This document shows, one piece after another, positions 37,175 through 49,160 of a DNA stretch of 64,000 bases. The translations under genes and the position numbers were made by a program. The DNA is from Isoetes taiwanensis (lineage: Eukaryota > Streptophyta > Lycopodiopsida > Isoetales > Isoetaceae), in contig JAJEKV010000016.1 of the NCBI GenBank assembly GCA_021234155.1, positions 18,616,620 through 18,680,619 on the forward strand, written 5' to 3'. Position 1 is the stretch's first letter. Each line of letters opens with the position of its first letter. Under the pieces are notes generated by a model. It did not search any database. It was not told the origin of the DNA and saw only the letters and a list, made by a program, of their open reading frames with translations.

Positions 37175-38738
37175 TGTGACGTTCCAGGTAGTTATACGGT
37201 CTACGTCATGTATTTGCAATGGGAATTTAATTGCAACCTAGGGAGTTACCTTAAAAAGGATTAAATTAGCTATGCTAATTTAACACATTAATAATAATAA
37301 CCTATAACCTAGGAAATTAGACTAATTACCATTTGGGAGGCGCCACCGCCCAATCGACAAGGCGGATGGGGATTGCCAAGTTTGGATGCCAACTTGACCC
37401 CTATCCCCAGGATTGACTCTCAAGATCGACCAAGGAAGGCCGTGAGCCGGGCGCCATCATACACTTGCGTAAGATCACCATAACAACGTCCTCGTGAAGT
37501 AACAAATGAATTCTCAACTCCCGAAGATGGAGGCCCCCATGGAAACGAGTCCCCCCGGATTCGGTAGGTGGCTATGTGAATTCTAGTTAACACTTGGTTG
37601 TGTCCGCCTCTCTCTCTGTTCTCTTTGTGAATCAATCATAGAAACTAACCCTTGATTGTACAAACAAGTTCTCTTTATATTCAATTCTGGTTCTTACTCC
37701 GAAAGGATGGATTGTTAGTTCTTTGTTTAATCCGACTTTGAAACGGGGATTACGGGGTAGAGGCCTCCCAACCGTGTATTGTAGTATGCTCCTAGATACG
37801 CCTGCATAGTCCCATTATATGCGGCACAGGCACAAGAACCCACCGGGTCCTAGATGCTATGGTCCGGCTTAGCACCGCACAAGGAACACAAGGGTGACAT
37901 GAGGGGTGGGGTCTTGCATGAGCATACAAGGCTCCCCGAGACTCCTACAAAGGGCTAGGGCCTGATAGCCGGTCCACGCTTGAGGGGCCGGGGTATGGGT
38001 CCGGACACTCCCTGGGTGTAGAGGTGTGATCCGTATGGAGCACCATGCACTTTGAGTAGATTTAGGGTGAGTAAGCCTGCACGGATGCGGGGTCGCCGAT
38101 GCGCACGACGTATTCTCTAGCTCACCCATGGAACCACCGCGTGATTCCGGAAGGGGACGCCTCCCCCCTGCTCTCATCGGACCAAAGGCCATGAACCCTG
38201 GAGTAGGCTCGTGAGGGTGATGCCCCCGAAGCCTATGTCTCCCCCGGCTATAGCAAAGCCATAGCATGAATCGACCCATCCGCAAAGTGTGCACGTGGAG
38301 GGGCGGATGGAGTGGACAACCCTAGCCAATGTTCTATGCCAGCTAACGCCATGCCAAGACTCCTACCTGCTGATCCCTTGAGGCCCACCGTGCCGATCCT
38401 CACGGAGTCCGGAGGGGTAGAACCTGGGTTCGGGTGTTTTCGTAGGATTAGATGCATATTCTACGCCGTTGGTATATTAGATGGATGCGCCACCCTTCGT
38501 GGTGGTTATTTATGTATATTCATGCTGTGTGCTAACCCTTGTATTCATGCTTCCGCGACGTAGGAGTCCCACTGAAGGCGTGGGCCGAATGACCCCTTCG
38601 TGTCCTTCTTTCGGGCCTCATTTCATAGACGGCCTGAAATAGACGGAGGGCCCTGCTCATGGTGAGATGATTGCCATGGGAGGGGAAAGTCCCCGTATGT
38701 ATACGTCCGAGGGTCGTATATATTCTGGGAGCGTCACA
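37175..38738 (+). repeat. 3' LTR of the Gypsy element
   Basis: Starts TGTGACGTTCC and ends GGGAGCGTCACA. The ends are better preserved than in the 5' LTR and identical in type to elements A and B, linking the three as one LTR family. Confidence 0.88.
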
Positions 38739-39060
38739 CCGTCTTTTTACAGTTTACATCTTAATACAAGGTACAGATCTACCACATGTCTTTAATGAAT
38801 GTTGCACATACCATCTTCATAATATATATCACCATTGGCATATAGTTCTACATCCATGTCCTTTTTTGCACAAAGAGAAGGAAATAACATCAACAATGAC
38901 ACAGACTTTTGAATATCTCAGGTCCACAACAAGTCATCATCCATTCTTCAATCCATTCTTCAGTTCACATTAAATCTCCATCCATTCTTCAAAGATTTCA
39001 GAATGCAAGATGACAATTTTAACAGGTATGGGGTGCAGATGATTCAAAAATATGGCTTTT
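38739..39060. other. Interior of the putative DNA element, right of the Gypsy insertion
   Basis: No gene or repeat is recognised. It continues into the palindrome-bearing right arm. Confidence 0.4.
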
Positions 39061-39825
39061 GATTTGTATTCTAGAATAGGATAAGAAATATCCAAGGAAT
39101 TGCACAAGTAAGCTCGTTCTAAACCTTAACACACGCAACATGTTGTTTTGGAATACGCGTTTGATTTCTTAGAAAGCAAAGACGTATTCCAGAATACACA
39201 TTCGCTTTCTCAGAAAACAAAAGTGTATTCCGGAATACATTTTTACTTTCCCAGAAAATCCAAAGTGTATTCTGGAATACACGTTTGTTTTTTAGAAAAG
39301 CAAAAGTGTATTCCAGAATACTTTTGTTATTACATTTTTTGTTTTATGTGTCCTAGTGTTCATTTATTTGCTTGATTATTTTTTTGTTCTTTATTCAGCC
39401 AATAGAACGTCAAACATGTTTAATGGAATAACTAAATGTGAAAACTTAGGACAGATATCCAGTTGCAACATCTGGCAAGCGTGTTGTTCAATACGCACCA
39501 AATTTAGAGGGTGCCAAATTGATGTACTGAAAAAATTTAAAGAAGTAATTATTATTTTTTCTTCTCTATTTTGATGTTCTTGATATCTCACTTTCAGAGA
39601 TTATGTATTCATGTATACATTTTGCCATTTTCAAGAGTGTTTCTTTGCACAAAACAAAAGGAGCCAAAATGAGGGGGGAAAAAAAATTGAACCTTTTGAA
39701 ATTCTCAAGTTTATCCAAAAAAGGCCAATTTTAAGAGCATGCTGTTTTTTTAAAGGGAATCTTTGAAACGGGAGTGCTGCAACACTCCCGTTTAATTTGC
39801 AACCTTGTTAATTGCTCGTTGCTAG
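39061..39825 (-). repeat. Right arm of a putative DNA element, with palindrome array
   Basis: Inverted counterpart of 22,975-23,910. Palindrome copies sit at 39,067, 39,150 (partial), 39,183, 39,223, 39,265 and 39,306, spaced ~40 bp. The outer part (about 39,645-39,815) matches the left arm in reverse complement, including TTAAACGGGAG and CTTGTTAATT. A perfect hairpin (11-bp stems, 39,766-39,776 and 39,783-39,793) lies near the end. Confidence 0.65.
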
Positions 39826-40950
39826 TTAAATTCCTTTACGATTTTATGATATTAGAGAACGGGGATTTATCATTGTGGCACTGTAATGTCATAGCTTGTC
39901 GCTAGTTAAATTTTATTTATCATTGTGGCACTGTAATGATGTAGTTCCAATGGATAACCTCAGTGATTCAAATATATTCTCAGGTTAAAAGAGGCCCTTC
40001 TGATGTTGGATTGTCGGTCGTTCTATTCTTAGGGGGTCAATCAAGCAAGGTAGTGCACTTCGTTGTTGTTTAACTTCTTGCTTTCCATGTTGCTAAGATT
40101 GAACTAAATTTTGAGAATGGAATGGATCTACGAGACCAAAGATTTTGAGAATGAAATGGCTAGGTACATTCATTCTAAGATTTAACAAGAGACTTAACAA
40201 TTCATTAAACATGTTAGTTAGTTGAGGACCAACTTCCTAAGTTAGTTAGTTGAGGACCAAACATGTTTGTAACAAGCATTAGACTGGAGCTTGGAGCTGG
40301 AGTCTAATGTCCATGTAAGTATAGAGGACATTCTCTGATAGAATATTGGCTTCATTATTCCTCTGATACAGTGCAATATTCTGAATATAAATGGGAGCAT
40401 TGACAGTCCTCAGAAATTTGGGACCTTGATGCCAAATCCAATGTTGAGGGGGTCTTGAAAGTAAATATCTGTTATTAACTTCTGTTATCTAACCTTTTCT
40501 ATTTCCGATAGTGATAGAGATACATTGCAAATTATACAAGCACTTGTGTGAACTGTATGCGTAGCACATTGAAGCATTAAAACATGGCATTTTAAGTCAA
40601 TATTATCCAAATGTTGCAGCTTTGGATTGCTTACTGGTGAGAGTTTAGACGTTTGAGGAGTCGGCGGAGGAAATTGAATTTGAAGGAGCTTTAAGAGAAA
40701 AATTACAATCTCGTATTATGTATGGAGTCCACATTATTACATATTCGACAACTGGGATTTAGACTAGTGGTTCCCTCGAAGCTTATTTGGATAGCCATAT
40801 ATGAAGAATAGCTGTACACGGAAGTGAAGTGGGCCTGTAAACAGGAAGAGAAATATGTTGTCAGCACGATATATCGCCTTCTCCGTGATGACTCCCCTTA
40901 AAAGCCGCCGACAAAGTTGGGAGTTGACACCAGACAGGCAAAACAACTAC
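39826..40950. other. Unrecognised flank
   Basis: A short duplication (GCTAGTTAAATT and TTATCATTGTGGCACTGTAA, each twice at 39,821-39,938) follows the right arm. The remainder shows no coding or repeat signal. Confidence 0.4.
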
Positions 40951-41548
40951 TAGCTAAGTCATGGACTTCACTCTGCTCAAGAAGGTTGCAATTTTTCGAT
41001 GGTTAGCTTTACAGGAGGATTGAGCACTATGGAGAGACTCTCTACTAAATGGGATTCTTCCGAAAGTGACAGATGCCCGCTTGGATGCAATACCTCGTAA
41101 ACCCTCACTCATTTATTCTTTTGCCCCAAGGTCATGATCTTCCGATTGGGTGTGTCCGGCCATTGGTACCAATGATCTACAATGGCCGTGAATAATTGTA
41201 GCTACCGATGGAGATGTTATCTCTCAAGGCGTCTCAACATAGGGTTGTGGACAATATGGAAGCATAGGTGTGGTATTACTATGGGGGGACAACAATTCTC
41301 CCTGGACAAGATGAAGAATATTTTTAATATGGAGGTGGCTCTCATGGCTCTCGCCCATCATCGAAAATATGGGCTCAACTATAACAAAGCTCTAGACAGG
41401 ATTGGTATGATCCAAGGATTTTATGTGTTCTTTAAGTGTCACTGGTTAGTAGATGATGATCTGAGTACAGGAATGCAAAGGCTAGCTTTATTAATCCCAT
41501 AAGTGGGATATATGTATAACACTTTCTCTATAATATAACATATTCATA

Positions 41549-41588
<40 letters not shown>
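40951..41588 (+). mobile_element. 5'-truncated LINE tail with poly(A)
   Basis: In broken frames it reads LSTMERLSTKWDSSESDRCP, then CN, then LTHLFFCPKV. This is the Cys/His knuckle found at the end of plant LINE ORF2 proteins. The 106-residue frame at 41,182-41,502 follows with GLWTIWKHRCGI and MIQGFYVFFK. A ~34-base poly(A) run at 41,555-41,588 closes it. It is a dead-on-arrival insertion, of the same type as the minus-strand tail at 18,948-19,736, and lies just downstream of the SMC gene's stop (tail-to-tail). Confidence 0.75.
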
Positions 41589-41590
<2 letters not shown>

Positions 41591-41832
41591 GGAGCATATG
41601 CAATGGATTTAATCTATCAAAAGGATAGTCCCCATTTGCTCAAGTAATTCAAGACTTCATGATACTGGAAGACATCAATAGTTGCAAATCTGCCAAACTA
41701 AGAGATGAATTGAGTGATGTCTTCACTGCTGTGCAAATGCTGCCATGTTAGAAGATGTTAGAGAATGGAATTTCATTTGATTCTACCACGGTGAAGGAAG
41801 ACATAAAGGTCAAGGAGGACTGAGCTTAAATT
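41589..41832. other. 3' flank of the SMC gene
   Basis: No gene is recognised. The sequence lies between the LINE poly(A) and the SMC stop codon and should contain the SMC 3' untranslated region (minus strand). Confidence 0.4.
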
Positions 41833-44800
41833 CTAGTTCTGCAGCAGAGTGGAACCATTCACCATGGAGACTTTGATGACTGTATCACAATACCGCTGGA
41901 AACATACATTATGGCTCACACATATTATTTGGCTGCCACGTGCTGCTACACTTTTTACCAATTTTGCAATACGTTCTTGATTTTGCTGATCCAAAGCAGC
42001 GTCTACCTCATCCATAACATAAAGACAACTCCCACTGGATTTAGCAACCGTGAGAACCAGGGCAAGGCTCAACATTGTTCTCTGACCTCCTGCAGAGCAC
42101 CATCATATAGAAATCACAATAATATCTAAACAATCAGGAAGGCCTGAGAACATGGTTAAATACCCGAAAGTTCTTCCAGATTACTCTTCCACTCTGTATT
42201 AGACGAGGCATCTTGGCTGTTGCAAAATAACAACTTCACACCATCTTCTACTAAAGACTTGACCTTGGCAAGATCAACAGATATATTTGGCAGTAAAATT
42301 TTGCAGCATTCAATGAACGTCTCACGAATGACTTGAAATGTGGCTTCATTGGCATGCTCGACGAGGCTCCTCATTTTATTAATTCCCTCAACCAAAATGT
42401 TCACTGATTCAGAAATGGAAGCTGAGTACTGTTTGAACATATTGAGTTTCTCCATGCGCTCCTTGAACATTACTTGCTCTTCTATGGTGACATTCTTCTC
42501 CACCACCTTTAAATTTTGTAATTCTGCAACAAGCCTGTCGAGATTTCTTCGGCAGGCCATATATTGTTGTTCATCAGTCAATCCATCAACGTCCATGGGC
42601 TCATGTCTAATACATTCCTGGAAGCATCATTCCCAGGAAGCAAGACAGAAATGTGATAAAGCTGGTTATGACTTATAAAGTTCCAAAAGGGTAATCAAAT
42701 AACACTGCTCTTACTTTTATTAGAGATGCTAAACTCTTGATATCTTCCTCAATTTTCCTTTTAAGTTCCTCCACTTGTGACAGTGATCTTTTTAGATCTG
42801 TAATTTGGTCTTTCTCACTAGCAATCTTTCTTTCTATGTCTGCAATGTCACTACTTACTGAAGACATTATAGACAGTCTGCTTCTTTCTTCCATTTTAGA
42901 ATGTTCAATTGCTGCTTCAATCTCGATAAGCCTGTTATTTATATCTGCAATTTCTTGCTCCAGTGAACAAATTCCCTTTTTCAATTCAGCAACATCTATA
43001 TCCTCCAGATTTTCTGATAATCTGTTTTGGAGAAACTGAAGGTTTTCTTGCTCAGAAAGGACATCACCTAGTTCATTTAAAAGAGATGATTCCTCTATTC
43101 TCTCTTCTTGTAATGCCTTATTCAAAACATCTTCTCGGTCTCTATCTTTCTCAGGAGTACATTGCATGGTTTGTAGTTTACTCTTGCTTCTTTCAACTTC
43201 TTCTTCAACTAGAGCTGCCATCTTCTTGTGTTCTTTAAGAAGCTGTTCTTTCTCTATTGCTTCCCGTGAAAGACCTTCAAGCTGCAAGATGAGATCAATA
43301 CGAGTATACACATTCTTAGAAGCACTTATTGTCGTTGTGTCAATAATTAAATAGCATTGATTACAGCTTCCACCTGTGCATAGGAAAGCTAAACTGACCT
43401 GTGGAACCCAAATAATGTCCCATATTCATAGTAAGACTTTAACTTACAAGAGGATATGGTTAAGTTTACTTCTGTTGCCATAAGAATGCATCCATTGGCA
43501 GTCATGATAAACCACTTTCAACAATAGAAAAAACTTGCAAACTGAAGAAGCTCATGAACTCGACCCTTTCTTCTAATATTACGAATCAAGCAAATAGAAA
43601 AAAAATGAGGAAAGAATGTGTAGTCTGTTTGCTCTCATGAAGAAATCTGAAAACATGTGTTAAGAGAGTAAAACGCACTATTCAAATAAAAGTTTTTGGA
43701 GACATATAGTAAGTGAAGATATGACTGGATATGAATAGGATGAAGACTGCAAGGATAGAATGAGATAGACGATCTAGCTAGTCTAGTGAGTGAACTCTGA
43801 ATGAAAAACAATGAAGCGTGACTATGGCTTTATAGGAGAGCCATGTCAGCAACACCTAGGTGGCATGCCTAGTCATCTATGAATAGACACGTGACATGTG
43901 TCTTGCTAACAGTAAGTATAACTCCAGAGCATGTACACCTGTTGTTCAGCATTGAAAATATGATTGTTCAGCTTCTCTTCTTGTATTTTAATAGCTCTCA
44001 ATGCATCCAACTGTTTAGTTGAGCTTTCAATTCTCTGGCAGGGGCAGCACATCACACACATACCACAGCAATTTTGTGAGATAAATACCATAAATTACAA
44101 CCTTTAACCACTGACTTATTCCTACAACATGAGAAAATTCAGATTCACTTCGACTAGTGGTATATATGTTTTTTATGCATAACCTTCTCGATCTCATCAA
44201 GCTGTCTTGCTTTCGCAGCCAATTGTGTTTCTACAAAATCATGTTCATATTTCATACTGATGTAGCTATTGGCTGTGTCACCGCGCCAACCCCCTGTAAC
44301 TGATCCAACACGATTTATCTTTCCATCAATAGTGACATTCCAAACGCCATGCCTGGAGATAAGTTCCTTTGCAACTTCGTCTGTGGTGGAAATTACATAT
44401 CCTCCAAAGGCTCTTTTGATGGCATTTTCCATCCGTTTCTCATAAGTGAAAAGCTCCATAGGTAAAATTATGCTTCCTTTAGCAGCATCTCTCTGGGAAT
44501 GTCTTTGATTGGTTGTTCGATCAGTAATTTGTAGACTTGCCAATGGCCATATACGAGTGAAGTTTGTTTGCCTATGATCACTTTCCCATATTTGTAACAG
44601 CTTTGCAGCATCTTGAGCTGTCTCAGTGACACATATTTTCTGTATTGATCCTGATAACATTGGATAAGTAAATGTATGAGGAGAACGCCAGAAATCTACC
44701 TCATAAGTTTACCTGCGATGACGTCCAATGGACTTAAGCACTTCTGAATCTCCTGGTTGAATTCTTTAAATCTAAAGCAAGAATGCAATGGCCAGGTTGG

Positions 44801-46855
44801 TATAGATGCCTCATCATCAACCAATGTCCCAAGACGGGCACGTAAAAGCATTTGCTTTCTATGTAAGTCTTCTCGTTCTTTTTGGCAAACACTCTTTCCT
44901 TTTTGAAGTGAATCAATGTTGTTATTAAGCCTCACAAGTTCAAGAGAATAATCAGGATTGCATGCTAAGACCTTAGTCAGTTCAGCTCTCCATTCTGACA
45001 ATTCTTTTTCGTTTGCAACTTTGCCACGTGCAATTATGCTTAATACATCTGCTATTGTTTGCTGCTGTTGTTTGAACTCTTGAAGACGATGATTTGCCAC
45101 AGCTATTGTGCTACGCAAGTCCTCCATGTAAAATTGCATTGGCAAGCCTGGTCTAATACTTTGAGAGGGAAGCTGAAGACCAATTTCAAGCCTGTTCACA
45201 AGTTCTTGCTTTTCCTTCAACTGAGTTCTTAGATGTACGAGCCTCTCATCAATACTCTGCTGTCGTTGTAAGTAATTATCCAGTACTGCAGTATTCTCTT
45301 CAACGAAGTGTACCTTTCTCTCAAACAACAGTTTTTCTTCTTCCTTCGCGGCCTTGGCTTGAAGTAACTCGCACCTTGATTCTGTCAAATGATCATTTAT
45401 TAATATTTCTCCCTCTTTCATTTGGCTTAAAGAGGATCTCTTATCTCTCAAGAGAGTCTTTTGGTTTTGAAGTTCAGTTTTTCTAATTGAGAGTTCTTTC
45501 TCTTTTTTTGAAATATCCTCATAGAGATCCAGAAGTTTATGATTCTGAAACTCCATAGCCTGTTTTGCTTTGATAGCTGCCTCAGAAGAAACCTGAAAAA
45601 TACAACTTGTGCGTCAGAAGCTATAGTCTAAGTAATCTTAGTAATAGTAATTTTTGTGCAGGTCAATGCCATGCACGTAGAGTTCTCTTTAACATTCAAA
45701 AGTTACTTTGCCATTTTTTTTTCTTTTGAGTCTTTTTTTGATCAACGTCAAAATATCCACGTGGGTACACAGATTATATCTGTAACTAAATATACGGACT
45801 ATGTGATATAACTATCAGTTATTTGATACTAAATATGAAAATAGAACTATTATGCACTGTGTGCCACCTTTTGAACTCTCTGCATAGCTTTTATCTGCGC
45901 ATCATCCATAGAGACAGCTTTGGCAAGCAAATCCATGTTTCTTTGAATTTCTTGAAGCCCTTCTCTCGTTTTCTTTAGCTCCTGCTGTGCTTTTCCGACC
46001 TCGTCATTCCATCTCCCTGTATGATTTAAGAACAGCAAGCATAAGACTTTTGGTCCATTCCATTTTGACTTTATGTCATTTATGTGCTTAACCTGCTCCT
46101 GAAGCTTCAGATATCATTGACGCAAGAACAGCAGGAGAATTATGGTCAGCCAGTTCAGTTACTCTTGATTGATGGAGAACAGCTGATGTTTCCTCCATTA
46201 GGACTTTTCTTCTACGGAGAAATTCCTTTCTTGCAGCAAATATGTATATCAGCAAGAATGCCATTTAGCGTTCTCATGGATCATAGCTCGATTAATTTAT
46301 CTTACCTTTACTTCTTTCATCATCTTAAGCTTTCCATCCAACCGATGCTGCCTAGTTCCATCAGGCATGACCTTCACAGATAATTCTGTTGTGTGTATGC
46401 TTTTACTGCCATTCCGATCGGCAATTTCTAGAACTACTTCACATTGTTCTTCAGTATTTGAAGATTGGAGCTCCCCGACATGCTGTATCCTTAGAGATGA
46501 TGTCTTTTCACAAAGAGCAAAGCAAATCGCCTCTGTAAACATGGCGAATGATCGTAATAAAAAAATGCAAATATGCAAAATGAGCTAACACTAATTTTTC
46601 AGCTAAGGGAATACCTAGAATGTTAGATTTTCCGCTCCCATTTGCTCCGGCGATCAAATTGATTCCCTTGCTGAATGTAAACTTCTGCATTTCTGATCCA
46701 AGTGACTTGCAAGCTCTGACTCTGCTAAATCATATCAATGTCAGGCTTGATCATGAAAGTTTTACCAAAAAAAGGAAGAAAATCCATAAGCAAGTAAAGA
46801 ACCTGATAGACTTGATGTAGACTCCGTCATTGGAAGCGCTAGATGGTAGCTCCAT
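41833..46855 (-). CDS. SMC-family chromosome ATPase, 11 exons, 1,129 aa
   Basis: Exons (minus): 46855-46803, 46721-46615, 46532-46306, 46225-46093, 46016-45868, 45592-44713, 44650-44184, 44034-43939, 43281-42715, 42617-42164, 42089-41833; all introns are GT-AG and the 3,390 coding bases stay in frame. Walker A GANGSGKS is at residues 43-50 and the Q-loop at 148. A long coiled coil follows. The hinge is ~474-640 with GSVTGGWRG at 632-640, then a second coiled coil. LSGGQ is at 1043-1047 (split by the last intron), Walker B CLYVMDE ends at 1072, the D-loop follows, and an H-loop SH is at 1103-1104. SMC proteins dimerise and fold or tether DNA using ATP. SMC1-6 normally lack the H-loop histidine, which prokaryotic SMC and Rad50 have, so the paralogue is uncertain. 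An in-frame TAA lies six bases upstream of the ATG. No transit peptide is apparent, suggesting a nuclear protein. Confidence 0.93.
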
Positions 46856-48097
46856 GGCTTAAAAGTTGGCAAGGGCTAAACGGATACAAACGCATGGCAT
46901 TGCCTACGATATCAAAACTCGGTTTATTGTTTATTGCTATGTTTATCGGTTTTGCTCCAGGTTTTATTCAGAGCCATTGATCTGTGGGATATCCCTGGTA
47001 TTGTGCCAGATCAATGGCCATTAAGATTTTCACCCAAAAATAAGAAACCAAGCAAAATAAAGAAGCCAAAACAAAAAAAAAAAACCAATAGTCATAATGA
47101 AGACTCCGTTCAAGCAGCCTGCTGCCGGAGCATCCTCTCCCTCCACAGATCAATCCTCTACCACTGCCAAAAATTAGGACAAGCAGGGTTGGAAGATCGT
47201 CAGCATGAAGCCTGCACTGCTGAACCACACTACAAAGCTTGGCATCGATCAGATAAAACCACCCCTGCCACAGTATTAGACCATAGCTCCTTTGCTCTCC
47301 CAAAACGCTCCCGCCCTCTGAACAGCACACTTACGAATCCACTTGGAATCAGCCTGTGCCTCACCAGAACTGTCCCTGCTACTCGGCTCTGCAATCGAAA
47401 TCTGCAATCGGCACACCTGCATTCTGAATCGACCATGCACTCTAAGCCGGAATCCTGCTGCCTTCACAATTAACACCTCTTGTGCCAATGGCAATGGGAA
47501 ACACGGAATTTGAACCCACCAGCACCGCCTTTGAACCCAAACCTCAATGCATCTGCCAGCCTGCATCTAATGCATCTCCATCTCAATGCATCTCTCAACA
47601 TGGACTGGAATCGGCAGCCCTCAACAAGCCGCCCCTCTATCCAGCCCCCACGAACTGCCCCATCTCTCTGCATGGTGTAAACACCGCTCAACAACCGGAC
47701 TGTTTCTCACCTTTCTCTCAAACCGACATGCCATGCACACCTGTCTTCCCAACAGACATGCCCATGTGCCTAGTAGATCGTTCCAAGCCACCCAAAATAG
47801 CAGAAAACACTCAAGCTGCTCCCACATGGCAAATTATACCATTTTTTATACAATACTATATGGAAATCATATTCCTAACCACTGCCTGAAAACCCTCCCC
47901 AACCCCAAAACGAAAATAGCATACTATATGGACTTTAATATCTTACAAAATCTATATGGTTTGTAATTCGGTTGCTAAAATACATAACTTTGTTGTCATT
48001 TTTGGGCATAAAAAGGTACGTGGTGTAATTTTAATCCCAAAGGAGTAGGCTATATGATAGTTAACTGGGCATTTGTTTGTACAATTCCAGTGCATCA
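46856..48097. other. 5' flank of the SMC gene and unrecognised C-rich stretch
   Basis: It should contain the SMC promoter (minus strand), but I see no element I can support. From about 47,100 to 47,780 the plus strand is C-rich, with short repeats such as AATGCATCTCCATCT and open frames without domains (for example 47,482-47,889). I do not call a gene. Confidence 0.35.
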
Positions 48098-48145
48098 CGT
48101 GTATAACTCTAGTGGATAAAAAATCTATTCTATTCTATTCCTAAT
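48098..48145 (+). repeat. Retroelement (TCTAT)n 3' tail
   Basis: AAAAAATCTATTCTATTC (48,119-48,140), the same tail as at about 10,511-10,530. The body of the element is not recognisable here. Confidence 0.5.
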
Positions 48146-48967
48146 GTAGAAATTATTAAAGTATAATCTAGCCCTCATGCATCATCTTCTTCAAAGCAGT
48201 GTTGGGCAAAGTTTTTAGGCCCCATTGAAAAATATGGTTACTTTGGCCAATCAGATTTCTCGTATTTGGAACTGGAACTTTCTATTGTCTTAATAGAAAA
48301 CTTGCCGGAAAAATTCCTACAATATACTCACTTCGACCGGAAAATTTCCAATTCCAACTGGTTAGTTTATAGTATTCCCCGGAATTTGCCCAACACTGCT
48401 TCAAACTCTTAGACTGGATTCACATGTGGTCTCACAACCATTACTGTCATGAAAAATGCCTCGCCCTTTTACGAACACCATCACAGAGCATCCTCAATTA
48501 AGACAGGGTAAAACAGTGCCCCTCTCCACCAACGGTTGCATGTGAACCCAGCCTTAGGACGTGTTTTCGAGCATCACCCAATTGAGACTAAGGCAACATT
48601 TCCTTGTTTGTTTTCCTCGCTTCACATCTTTAGATCGAAGACCACTAATATAGCATATCCCAAGGTTTACAATGGAGAAATTCATATGGAAAAAAAGCTC
48701 CATTTTTTAGTTCAATATGTTTTAAGGTGAAACATCTTGCCAATTGTAGCTAGTCTCTCGAAAGGATGAAGAAGGGTTACAAGGTTGCTAAAGTCTATAA
48801 TCTATTTTTCCTAGTAACATGTCCAAGACAATACCACAAGCGGAGGGCATCCCCCCTCCCCCCCCCCCGGAAGGATGATAGATATGTTCATCATTAGATC
48901 ATGAAAGCAAGTACATGAGACTGAGGTACATGATACACAGAGGGAAAATAGTCGCTCTACGTAGAGC
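48146..48967. other. Unrecognised sequence
   Basis: No gene is visible. A C-run lies at 48,851-48,868. Confidence 0.4.
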
Positions 48968-49160
48968 TACCTGGTAGCCTCAGAGATCCTACAACCAAAG
49001 TAAGCCTCGGATTCCAAATCACAAATATGAACTGCTGGAGATCATTTTTGTCAGGCTAACTTCTACCTGGTAGCCTCAGAGATCCTACAGCCAAAGTATG
49101 CCTCGGTTTCCAAATCACAAATATGAGCTGTTGAAGATCATCTTTGTCGAGCTAACTTCT
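48968..49160. repeat. Tandem duplication, 96-bp unit
   Basis: TACCTGGTAGCCTCAGAGAT begins at 48,968 and again at 49,064, and the copies differ by about ten substitutions. The second copy just overlaps the 3' end of the frame at 49,152-49,649. Confidence 0.85.

Larger units (their letters stand above)
25685..38738 (+). mobile_element. Ty3/Gypsy chromodomain retrotransposon, ~13.05 kb
   Basis: Two LTRs of ~1.56 kb (25,685-27,245 and 37,175-38,738) in the same orientation bound an interior with gag-like, protease, reverse transcriptase, RNase H, integrase and chromodomain segments in that order, ending in a polypurine tract. The order with integrase last and a C-terminal chromodomain defines a chromovirus-type Gypsy. 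Pol is broken by many small indels and stops. The ~5 kb between the 5' LTR and gag is unusually long, includes a degenerate histone H3, and has AT-rich intron-like blocks. A target duplication is not convincing (CCGCC at 25,679 against CCGTC at 38,739). It is inserted between the two arms of the palindrome-array element. Confidence 0.9.

Noticed and set aside
25679-38743. CCGCC/CCGTC as a target duplication of the Gypsy element
   Set aside because: One mismatch in five bases and an uncertain left boundary make it too weak to call.
22973-39832. hAT-type 8-bp target duplication around the palindrome-array element
   Set aside because: The 8 bases outside the best-guess ends (TTTATATA and GTTAAATT) do not match, so the exact ends and superfamily remain open.
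41833-46855. Reading the SMC pieces as a frameshifted pseudogene
   Set aside because: Every gap is bounded by GT-AG with matching phase and the joined exons total 3,390 bases (1,130 codons) without a stop.
46934-47966. C-rich frames upstream of the SMC gene, up to 179 residues
   Set aside because: Overlapping frames on both strands with low-complexity composition and no domain.
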